Source of the DNA: Polyporus tsugae | Taxonomy: Eukaryota > Basidiomycota > Agaricomycetes > Polyporales > Polyporaceae | Assembly (NCBI GenBank): GCA_024305745.1 | Contig: JAHRBS010000013.1 | Span: 2,790,001 to 2,854,000, forward strand | Length of the DNA: 64,000 nt | Direction: 5' to 3' | Shown: piece by piece, positions 33,881-43,720 of the stretch | How the letters are laid out: every line of letters starts with the position of its first letter | Position numbering within the stretch: the stretch's first letter is position 1 | Notes under the pieces: generated by a model | Databases searched by the model: none | Told to the model about the DNA's origin: nothing | What the model saw: the letters and a program-made list of their open reading frames with translations, nothing else | Position numbers and translations under genes: made by a program

Positions 33881-35972
33881 TTAGTATGCACCAGAGCCGT
33901 CGTCCGTAGAGGATATCTCCACCGACGACATCATGGACGAGAAGTCGAGCAACGACGGCGTACTCGCCGCATGCATCGCCTCCCGCTCGAGCGCACGCTC
34001 GCGGAGCATGCCCCACTGCACCCACCAGTCGTCCGCCTCGTCCTCGCAGTCGTACCCGAAGATGACGCGGTACTCCTCCCAGATGCTCTCCGCGTCGCCG
34101 TCGCCCTCCAGGACGTTCTTGCCCGCGGCGGCCTTGGCCCGCATGCCCTCGTCGCGCGCGGCGGCCATCTCGCCCTCGGCGGTCATGTAGAGCACGCTCC
34201 CGAACTCGCCCTGACGGACCGCCTTCACACGCTCCTGCCGGAGCTCCTGGAACGCGTACAGGAAGCTCTCGATCTGCCGCTCTTCTGAGATGTGCGAGAA
34301 GAGCTTGGCGAGCACCGCGCCGTCTTCCACCGCCATCGCGGTGCCTTGGATCGTGGAGGGCTGTGCATACGCATTGAATGTGAAGATGTTTACGTGAGTA
34401 ACGTTGCACCCCTGGCTGCGGAGAGGGAGAGAGCCTTCTGCGGACGCGAATCCGCGGGAGGCTTCTGGAAGGGATGGATGATGACTTACGGGAAACGGAT
34501 GCGCGGCTTCGCCGATGAGAACTAACCGCCCGTCGTCGTGAACCCAGTCTTCCAGATCGCGATGTTGTCGGATTGAGACGCGCACGGCTTTGCGGGCGAA
34601 CTTCGCGACTGCTACGAGTCTACAAAACATGAATCAGTAAGTACTGCGCACTGGAGGGACGGAGTAATGTGGCCGTACTCGGGGTTGATCCCATCTACGA
34701 TGGAGAGCACGTCCACCGACGGCTTATCACCGTATTTGCCCTCGTGTCCGCCGTCGGGTGCGTAGAATTGGAACGCGATATCTTCAGCACCATGCTGGAG
34801 GCATATAAGCTGATGATAGACGTAGAAACGGGGCGGGAAGACTCACAATTGGGTATGCAACAATCGCGTGCCCGCTTCCGAACGATGCGAATTGTCCGTG
34901 CTTCTCGCAGATTAGCAAACGACGGAAGAAGATGATACCGTAAAACACACCCATTCGTGGATCCGTTCAGCATAAGCGGGCACTTCTTTGCTCGGAACAA
35001 TGGTGCTGACGGCAAACGTTAGCCACGCCGTTGCCACCCGGATCGGATAAACAATCTACTCACTCGAATAGCGCCAGCCCCGTCAGATCTCCGGGAGCAT
35101 CCTCACCAACGACCGTCGGTCTACAAAGCCCGTGTTCGCCGTCTGCACCGACCAATACGTCCGCAGAGAGCTCTTCGCCCGTCTCCAGGGTCACGGTTGC
35201 CTCCTGTGCGTCGAGCTCGACGACGTTAGCATTGTATCGGACTTGTGCCCCCCGCTCAATGGCCGCTTCATACAGGATATCGTATAGTTCGGAATGCTGT
35301 GAGCATCGGATCAGAGTTGGTCGGAAATACGGCATGCATTACAAATGAACTCACCGCGAGCATCATAAACAATCCTCGTGTTTCTCTTAGCATGTCCACG
35401 TCCCACACATGCTCCCCAAGCATTTCGCCAGTCTCGTCTTAACACACGTTGGTCACCGGCCGTTCCGCGAAGAGAAAACTGAATACCAAGACTCACATCG
35501 CATGAATATCAGCCTCTTGGTAATGGATGATTTGCTTGTCAAGATGTCCCTCAGGCCCCAATGGAAGAGGATCTTCGAAAGGTTTGGCGGTAACCGGACA
35601 CCGCCATTGCCACGCTGTTTGGGGTCAGAACGTGAATCAAGCGGCGGGTATAATAACATCCCGTACGCACTGCGGAGTTCCTATCCGTCCGCTCGAGGAC
35701 GAGGACATGGTGGCCGACACGTCGAAGGGATAGTGCACAAGCAAGTCCCGCGATGCCTGACGGTGTTCCAACGTCAGTAACCCAGGTGGCCGAGGCCGCA
35801 AGACCCTTGTGCTAGTGCGAACGATCGATCGACGTACCTCCACCGATAATGAGGAAACTGATCGGCAGCGCCGCCTGCAATGGCGGGTTAGACTTGGACG
35901 ACTGTGGCGGTCCGCGATATTAACTCGAGCTCGACTGTCAGTAGCGGCGACTCGACGCACCTCAGCACTCAT
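33881..35972 (-). CDS. FAD-dependent monooxygenase (aromatic hydroxylase type)
   Basis: About nine exons from ATG 35972, a 4-codon first exon (MSAE), to stop 33881. The FAD-binding Rossmann motif is split by an intron and reads FLIIGGGIAGLACALSLRR(V)G, then VLVLERT. The DG motif is present (SADVLVGADGEHG). The third motif reads GRLVLIGEAAHPF, with Glu in place of the usual Asp of G-D-AAHP. The middle part has GGVRLPPNLSKILFHWGL, common in mushroom members. The C-terminus is a long acidic helical tail (ESIWEEYRVIFGYDCEDEADDWW). The substrate is unknown; salicylate-type ring hydroxylation is the family's usual chemistry. Confidence 0.87.
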
Positions 35973-37481
35973 GGCGGTGGGGGGGAGGGAGAATGAAAGA
36001 GTTTGATGGGTATGTAATGTCGCCAGCCAACATGTTTCGCCTGTGTATATATCACCGGCACGCTCGTTCGCTTGGAATGTGCGAAAATAGACCGTGCCGT
36101 CGTCGAGTCCGGAGAGAACCCAGAGAGCACCCCAGACTTCCGGGATTCTTCGCGTTCCCGCGAAGGTAGGGGCGTCGTGCACGGGGTTGATGCGTCCTCT
36201 CGCCTCGTCCTCTGCGCAGCGTCCTCAGTAGGCAGGAAGGGCTCTCTTCTGTGGGCGGGGAAAGTGTTGCAAAACGTGAGTGGCCTAGATGTGCGCTCGG
36301 TCCGATACGGTTCCCGTGGCGGCGTCCTTGGCACCTACCCTGCGCCCCCGTCTGGGGCGCGGCGCGTGGAGAGCGCTATGCTAGGTCTCGGATCAAGCTC
36401 TTTAAGTTTGCTTTTTTGCCTGATCTTCGTGCACGAAGCGAACGCCGGAATTCTGTCTTGGGCCCGGAGCTCCGGCAATCTTAAGGCTTACATCGTGTTT
36501 TGTTTATGACATCGCAAAGGGAGCCGACCTGAGCCGACTCGGAAGTGGGGACGGAACGCGAAACACTTCCCAGCTTCATTTACATATGTCAATGAACGGA
36601 ATGAAGTGATTCTGCTAGACGTACAAGTACATCACCTCAATACCGCCAACCACACTTCTCCGGATGCTGATGTCCAGATGTGTTGGACGACGCTCCCACG
36701 TCCCGCTACGGTGTTGCCTGATCCAAGGTGAGTGCCAAGCCGCACGTTGAAGACGACACCTCTGGACAATGACTGAGAAATTGTGCGGTGCAAGTCGGAC
36801 GTTGGACACGTAGGGCTGTGATTCGGCGTCCTCACAGTCGAGGTGGAAGGGTACGAAAAGGATTCGGGGATTGGGGTGGATTGAGGCTGGTCCGAGGGCA
36901 GCGGCTCGGGCAAGGCTCGGGGACACTCAGCGCTCAGCGCTCAGCGCCGAGCCGCAGGTGGCAGTGCCAAGATGGGCCTAATTCGGCAACCGACCTTCCG
37001 AGTGGCAACTATCGCGGCTGCGGTTGGCCCAGTCCCTCCATCCTCCCCAGGCCTAGGCACCTAAGCCTCCAAAACATTGAGGACGCGGCATCTCGTCACG
37101 GTACGTCTTCCCATTTCTCCCCCCATTCAAAAGGAATTGACTGGAACGAAGCTGATAGAGAATTTTGTCAGCAATTCCAATTTGACGTGTCCGCTTGAAG
37201 CTCGACGTCTCGCTTCGGGCTCCCAGATACGGTTTTCCTCACCTCGAGGCGTGAAGCTCGAGATCCTTAGAAGCGGCGTCACCATCTGGATGGATTGTTG
37301 ATTGGAAGTGAGCTTCGTCTTTGTCATTTAGCCTCCAACGAAATCTTCCGACTGACGCATATAACCGCAACCTTCTTCTCCCCCAAACGCGTCCGCACCC
37401 AGACATATTCAAGCGATGACGTCACCAATTCAATGGATTTTCCGACCAGCCACGACGAGACGTGTCGGGGCGCATGCTCGG
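35973..37481. other. Intergenic, no gene seen, short CTCAGCG repeat
   Basis: About 1.5 kb between divergent genes. A 7-bp unit (CTCAGCG) repeats three times near 36927-36947. A 145-codon frame at 36072-36509 has no recognisable content. Confidence 0.4.
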
Positions 37482-38630
37482 ATGGCGAGCACGTTGAATC
37501 GTTCTCGGCCATATAATTTGTATTCAACCGCAACGTCGCCAGCCAGCAAGCCCTTCCAGCTTTACACCGCTGGGACCCCCAATGGCCGGAAGGTCTCGAT
37601 CCTCCTCGAAGAGTTACAGGACCAATATGGTCTCAAATACAAGTACGCCACGTTCGCCATATGCCTCCACTAGCAATGCCTGACTCGAAGGCTAACCCGT
37701 GGTACCGGAAGTGTGCATCCCATAGACATCGGGAAGGGGACACAGAAGGAGCCCTGGTTCATCAAGATGAACCCGAACGGCCGCATCCCCGTCCTCGTCG
37801 ACAGCAACCGCGACAACTTCACCGTCTTTGAGACCGCGGCGATCATGCTTTACCTCGAGCAGCACTACGACACCCAGCTCAAATTCTCGTTCGACCCGCA
37901 AACGCGCCCGAACGAGTACAGCGAGATGCTGCAGTGGATCTTCTTCACGGTGCGCCCCCTAACCCGTTCTGTAAACCCTTATGCTTACGATCCGCATGTC
38001 TACCCCATCTGATAGCATGGCGGTATCGGACCGATGCAAGGGCAAGGTGAGCACTGACTTCTGCACCCGCAACGAATGACGCAGCGTATGAGCTCACCTG
38101 GCCGTCCCCCGAATCTTGCTTCGCTCGGACGACGGTAGCGAACCACTTTATTAAGTTCGCGCCGGAGGATGTACCTTATGCAAAGAAGCGTGCGTCGCGG
38201 TCGCGTTCTCTCGCACATCCGAGTCCGACAGTGACGCGCGATGTACGTAGGTTATCTGGACGAGACGAAGCGACTGTACGGCGTGCTCGACATCCGTCTC
38301 AACGGTCGCGACTGGCTCGCAGGGAGCGGGCGCGGGACGTACAGCATCGCAGACATGAACGCGTTCCCATGGTGCGTCGCTCTCATCGCCGTCCGCCATG
38401 CTTTGCAGCAGAGCGAGTCCGAGAGGCTGACCTGTCTGTCGCAGGGTGAATGGGCACTGGTTCGTCGGCATCGAGATGGACGAATGGCCGCACGTGAAGG
38501 TGAGTAATTTAAAACTCTGTCCCATCAACGGTCTTTCGTGCGAGTCGCGTGGCTGACCATCTCGCACAAGGCATGGCTCGAGCGCACGGCGGAGCGTGCT
38601 GCAGTCAAGCGTGGCATGCAGGTCCCATGA
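37482..38630 (+). CDS. Ure2-like glutathione S-transferase
   Basis: Seven exons; the first three are 37482-37642, 37712-37949 and 38016-38046, and the stop is at 38628-38630. The thioredoxin-fold half has [21 protein letters not shown], then [29 protein letters not shown] and [15 protein letters not shown], all as in Ure2p-type GSTs. The all-alpha half has [33 protein letters not shown] and [13 protein letters not shown]. It conjugates or reduces small molecules with glutathione in the cytosol. In wood- and litter-decay fungi this class handles phenolic breakdown products. The 27-residue N-terminal lead ([12 protein letters not shown]) may be an organelle signal; a start at 37416 is also in frame. 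Confidence 0.92.
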
Positions 38631-39416
38631 GTGCAGCTCTGGACGACTATGTCCGCAGATGGATAGATGGATAGAACGTTGGCGGAGGGATGACGCTGTT
38701 CCAGCACGGTCTGTGAACGTGCATTTCTTCGACGGCCAATGGGAGACGTGCGTGCACGTAAATTCGACGCATGTAACGTGATACATACCAATCATTGGGG
38801 GCATCTTTGGGCAAGGTTCGAGAATTGAACGCTGAAGACCGCCTCACCCGTCATAGACCATATAAGTATCGTGCGGCCGGTGGGAGATCGACTCCCCGTG
38901 CACTGTCCAGCCACATGAGTGCGGGTAAGTTCGTATGCCAAGGAGATAAATACATCATCGCAAACTCTACATAAAGGGTCAAAAGGCAACCGCGTCGTGG
39001 AAATGAGAAGGTTTGCGCCATATCCTGAATGCCTGTATCCGAAACCCCGACACGCCCTCGCAAAAGATAGGAGTAGTCGGGGCCAGTCCTGTGTATCCAG
39101 AATACAAGTATAGCATGAGCATGCAATATTCCTGCATGACCATTCCGCCGGCGATCGCGATTCTGTTTTGGGGGCGTAGGAGAACCTCTCTTCCCTCCCC
39201 CTCCCACGGCACGGATATGAACTGCACATGGACTAAGAGGAGTTAGTAACGAGCTCAGGGACGGGAAAAGGAGAGGCCCAGAACGTACCGGGTGCACAGA
39301 GGGTGGCGCAGCACGGTTTCAAGCCCGCTGTTGGACTTGTCCTGCTATGCACGGGGTAAGGCACAGCCAAGGCACGGTGAGAAGCGCAGAACCAGCCTCA
39401 AATGTTCTGTCTATGT
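38631..39416. other. Intergenic, no gene seen
   Basis: About 0.8 kb between two converging genes. No supported feature. Confidence 0.4.
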
Positions 39417-39656
39417 CTATGAGCGGTTCCGCGGGGAGCGGGCCTCGGAGTCGTCCGAGACAGCGCCGCCCCGCGGCAGACTCGAGAGCTCCGAGTTGAC
39501 AGAGCTGGAGGAGTCCGAGTTCGAGGGCAGTACCGGCCCGCGGGCGGGTTGCTGCGCCTTCTTGCTCTTGCTGAACTCTGTCCAGAGCTCGAGCGTGTAC
39601 TGGTGCATCTCCTGCGCATATGCGAGGAGGGCGTAGTGGTTGTGGACAGGGTTCAT
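39417..39656 (-). CDS. Small hypothetical protein (79 aa)
   Basis: An open frame from ATG 39656 (MNPVHNHYALLAYAQEMHQY) to stop 39417. It starts with a helical, aromatic-rich segment (YTLELWTEFSKSKK) and ends in a Ser-rich acidic tail (NSDSSSSVNSELSSLP). The upstream DNA carries two 27-bp tandem units (about 39725-39780). No family is recognised. Composition and a compact helical start make it more gene-like than its neighbours, but support is weak. Confidence 0.4.
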   Translation of the reverse strand: MNPVHNHYALLAYAQEMHQYTLELWTEFSKSKKAQQPARGPVLPSNSDSSSSVNSELSSLPRGGAVSDDSEARSPRNRS

Positions 39657-40855
39657 GGCTTTGCACGTCGTCGTGAGAGTCCGAGCGACGTCTGGCTCGG
39701 AGCGAGTGGTCGTCGGACTTGGGAGTCGGCGGCGGCAATAGCGGTCGTCGACCTGGGATCGGCGGTAATAGCGGTCGTCGACGTTGTGATCGATGGCTAT
39801 CGCGGTGTATGTGTAGAATGGATGGGCTAGGACCCTCTGAAGACAGCGGGGGGGGCGGACTGAGAGGAAATGTGAGAGGGACGACAAGACGGGGTGTCTG
39901 CCAGGGGAGACTTGAAAGGACGAGCTAGGTCCTGCTGGGTCATATAACGGAACTTGCCATGCCATCATTCGTGTCCTGTTCTGGCGTAGGGAACGCCGGA
40001 AAGGACGCAGGATTCCAGTGGCCTATAGGAAGACGAGCGGAGCCCTACGTCATCGCACAACGAGTGCAGCCTGGCCATCGCCCATCCTCATCGGGATCGG
40101 AGCTGGCGCTGATTCTTGGCGGTGCGGGAACTAGAGCGGTCGACAGCTAGTATAAGTATAGGACATAGGAGCCCACGGAACTCAATATGTCGGCCGCAAC
40201 GTGTTTCAGGACGACGGACGAGGTGCTCAATGCCTTCTGAAGTCGCATCGATGTACGCACAACTTCATGGATACATGCTTGCAGGATCCCACGGAATAAC
40301 GCGTTGCTGGTGTCCGTGCATGAGCTTTCTGCCGCAGAACCTATAGTCGGGGTGACGGGAAAACCTCATGCTTTAGTCTCCACGTCGGATCATATGTACG
40401 ATAGAGGGCCTGGGAGTGTCGGGATGCTGGGGATGGGAACTGAGATATATAATTACCTAGTTATTTCAAAGAGCGACTTACTTTGTTCAGGCGGGGGCCA
40501 CGCCCAATCGATTCAATCTAGGAATACCAGCAGCGGCTGTCATATTGTGGAGTGGGGAAGAAACGCGATTGCGACATATATGACCCACAGTCCAGACGCC
40601 AACCATTCAGAAGTACCCATAAGTATGACACGCAGATCGTTGCAAGAAACAGATCGTGCCGAAATCCGAGTGTCATGGATTAAGAGACGGGAATCGGCTC
40701 ACAACCAGGAGGCCGTAGATGAATGGGTCGCGGGAAATATGTTTGCCCAAGTCGGATTCGAGCCTTCGGACGCACCTCCCACATGGGAAACGTGAGCGCT
40801 AGTGCACGTTCGTGACCAAAACCCACCCAAAACAGGACTCAATCTCGTCCTCACC
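39657..40855. other. Intergenic, no gene seen
   Basis: About 1.2 kb with no recognisable gene. Two near-identical 27-bp units at about 39725-39780 form a short tandem repeat. Confidence 0.4.
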
Positions 40856-41398
40856 ATGCCGCCTCGAGTGTCTCTCCCGTCGCTGAGGTTCTCCTGTCGC
40901 TCTTATGCGACACGACTCCCAGAGAGGCCGCCGTACCGCGCTCCTGATCCGCTTCGCAACAACCCGCATGCCAGCTACACTGAGCTCCCGGAGAACGTGA
41001 CATTCATACATCGTCCTCCCCCAACCGCGCCCTCCCCGCTATCATACACTACCTCGCCCGCATCGCCGCTCCTCAAACCCTCTTCATCGTCCGTCACCGG
41101 AGGCCTGCCACTAACGTTCCGGAAGCAGCGCGAGGAGAGGCCGCGTGTCTCGGATGACGACATTGCGCGAATCCGTCAGCTGCGTAGGGAAGATTCCACG
41201 ACATGGACCCGCGGGAGCCTAGCGAAGGAGTTTAACTGCACACCGTGGTTCGTGGGGAAGATCACATCGCTCAAGGGCCCGGACGTGCGGAAGGCGAAGG
41301 CGGAGATGGAGGAACAGCATGCTGCGAACCGCGCCAAGTGGGGTGAGAGGAGGTCGCTCTACGCGGAGATCAGGAAGAAGCGAAAGGAGTTCTGGTAG
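40856..41398 (+). CDS. Mitochondrial large-subunit ribosomal protein MRP-L20 (mL58)
   Basis: A single exon of 180 aa from ATG 40856 (MPPRVSLPSLRFSCRSYATR) to stop 41398. The N-terminus is an Arg/Ser-rich mitochondrial presequence. The domain shows the MRP-L20 pattern: GGLPLTFRKQREERPRVSDDD, IRQLRREDSTTWTRGSLAKE, FNCTPWFVGKIT, and a charged C-terminal helix (WGERRSLYAEIRKKRKEFW). It is a structural protein of the mitoribosome. Intronless, unlike most neighbours. Confidence 0.88.
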   Translation: MPPRVSLPSLRFSCRSYATRLPERPPYRAPDPLRNNPHASYTELPENVTFIHRPPPTAPSPLSYTTSPASPLLKPSSSSVTGGLPLTFRKQREERPRVSDDDIARIRQLRREDSTTWTRGSLAKEFNCTPWFVGKITSLKGPDVRKAKAEMEEQHAANRAKWGERRSLYAEIRKKRKEFW

Positions 41399-42354
41399 AC
41401 CTGTACAGTTCTCCGCGTGTTGGTTTCCTGGTGGGATACCGAAAGGTATGCGTGTTTATCTTGACGCGATATCCCTTGTGAGCTAATGCGGTGGAAATCC
41501 CGTCTTCTAGCATGCCACGCGGTTGCAGGACCGTCGTATTTTCTGATACTCACGCAATATATAGTATCGTACTTATATCCGCCTATTCCTATGCAAGCCG
41601 TTTCTACAGTATTGCGAAGTGATGCGCTGATCGATCATAAGTGCAAACCGCGCATCCCCAGGATTAGAAGGCATGTTTTCGTCATTCGTGATATCATGTT
41701 CCTGTACGTGAATATATCCGGGCCCATCAGGCTAATTTGGACCGAATCACTCGCATGTATGTGTATGTATGCCCTATATTGTCCTTAGGGAGGCACCCTT
41801 CTTCCATTCTACACTACCACGATGAGCAGGTCTGCTCATTTGCAGCCTCTGTCTTCACTATAGCCCACCTTCTATCTAATTTCTTACTCTTGGCCCCATT
41901 CCCTTCCACCCAGAAGCTCGTAGCACGTCGTGAGACATACCGAGCGCTGGCAGGAAGTGTATCGTTGGATTAAGGAATAGGTTGTAGAAGACGTATCAGC
42001 TGGAGGCCGTACCCGGTTCTTTCGCGTCTTCTGATTCCCCTTCATTGCCCTGAGCCTGAGCCTTGTGGCGGGCCTGAACCTGTACCGGCTACGGGGAGTA
42101 GAATGGAATCCGAATTTGAAGAGCCTGAGTGTAGTAGTATACGTGTACCCGAATGGGGACTCGGCCTATGTGGGTAGGCTCATTAGGTCCTAGCGGACTT
42201 TGAAACTTAAGACGTAGCGGCCCGATCAGTCCGTCGGCCTAATACAGTAGGTGCCTGCCTAATGCAGTAGGTGCCCGAGAGACGCTGGTGCCCGGCCGCG
42301 TGAGGACTCTTCCTCAAATATCTCGCCCTCCTTCCTGTCTATCATGAGCGCACA
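41399..42354. other. Intergenic with a short tandem duplication
   Basis: About 1 kb. Two 20-bp units (CCTAATACAGTAGGTGCCTG, second copy with G for A and C for T) abut at 42238-42277. No gene is seen. It leads into the repeat island. Confidence 0.4.
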
Positions 42355-42926
42355 TACTATCACGCCGCCGGTTTTGCAATGCAATTCAGTGTTGGAGCTC
42401 TAGCTCCCCTCAAATTTGTTGAATTCTGACCAAACTTTCAGGCATTGTTTATCTCACTGTTTCCTATGTCTGTAAAAAATATGAGGGTGAAATGCCGAAA
42501 ACTGGAGGTGTCACAGAGCAGCCGGTTTTCGGAGCTGTCACTGGAGCTAGTTTTGCAAAATGTGAAGCGCCGAAAACGAGTGCGCGCTGTCAAGCGTTCT
42601 ATTAGTGTCCCCTCTATCGGGGTCAGTAAATACTTCGAAAACATGCTTGTATTTGACCCCAAATGAATGTTCTGAAGGACCTGTGCGAGGGAGAGGAAGG
42701 ATCTGCATATCACTCTCGGCGCCTAGTCTAGCGCTGGGTGTAACAAAATGTCCCCCACTCGCCACAGGGCATAACATCCGTTTTCCTCATAAAAACTTGA
42801 TAGAATATCTTTCAGGGGGTCCGAGTACCTGCCTTACAAGTCTGAAAGTATTTTTCCGGGGAGGGATGGGAGAACCTGGGGCTTTGCAAAATGATCACAT
42901 TTTGCAAAACCGGCGGCATGATAGTA
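42355..42926. mobile_element. TIR element A (MITE-like, TA target site)
   Basis: The two ends are inverted copies. The left starts CTATCACGCCGCCGG at 42357; the right, read on the other strand, starts CTATCATGCCGCCGG at 42924. They match at 22 of 23 positions through GGTTTTGCAA. Each end is next to TA (42355-42356 and 42925-42926), the expected target duplication. The core is 568 bp with no open frame of note, so it is non-autonomous. TA duplication suggests a Tc1/mariner-like source; that is inference. Confidence 0.7.
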
Positions 42927-43283
42927 CTGTAGTGTCGCGACCTTAGGTGCAGCGACGCGCCCGCACGTGACCGTGTGAATGGATGTACCACAAGCGACAA
43001 CCCTCCGGGGACATGGGACATGCTGGGACACAGTCGACACAATGCTTGTATTTGGCCGGCCTGCATTAGACGGTGGTCTTGGAGGGTCTCTGTAGCCTGC
43101 AGCGTGGCAGCCTCTGCGAAGTGTCCAAGAGCCCACCAGGGGCATTTCCTGCGGGAACGACCATCTGAGCGCCCAATCACATAGGCGACATCACCTTGGG
43201 GACAAGGGACAACCCGGAAAACAAGCGACCGCGACAAGGCTCTCGGGACACGGGATGTCACCTAAGGTCGCGACAGTACAGTA
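42925..43283. mobile_element. TIR element B (MITE-like, TA target site), abutting element A
   Basis: The left end starts CTGTAGTGTCGCGACC at 42927; the right end read on the other strand starts CTGTACTGTCGCGACC at 43281. They match at 22 of 23 positions through CTTAGGTG. TA flanks both ends; the left TA (42925-42926) is also the right TA of element A. The core is 355 bp and non-coding. The TIR sequence differs from that of element A, so it is a separate family. Confidence 0.7.
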
Positions 43284-43350
43284 TTCAGAAGGAAAGGCCT
43301 CAGAGTGTGCTATATTTCAAATGAAATGATTGTTACTAACAGAGGCTCAA

Positions 43351-43666
43351 TGTAACGACCGCGCTCGTGTTACAAAGACAAACACAGTGTAGATGTACAC
43401 ACGGCTAGTCGATAGGTGAAGTAGAAGCATGAAGATGAGAAGCGAGACCGAAGCAGACGAGAGTGCGTGGTGAGACTGGTGTTGATTTCACGAGGAGACT
43501 ACAAGCAGTGCCAGGCCAGATATATACCTACAACGAGTCTGACGAGAGAGTGGAGTAGCTATGACGAGCACGTCGGGCTGAGATACAACTACGCAACAAA
43601 GATACAGCGAGAAGGGTCCGTGCGAGGCAGTGACCATAGTGACTCAATGTAACGCGGACCGTTACA
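43351..43666 (-). repeat. 3' LTR of the chromovirus
   Basis: 316 bp, bounded by TGTAAC/GTTACA. Differs from the partner LTR at 13 positions, all transitions. Confidence 0.95.
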
Positions 43667-43720
43667 TCACCTCCTCTCTAGGGAAGCTACAACACGACGT
43701 TGCAGCGAGCCTACTAGAGC

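Noticed and set aside
36072..36509. 145-codon frame upstream of the GST gene
   Set aside because: No recognisable domain; probably promoter DNA.
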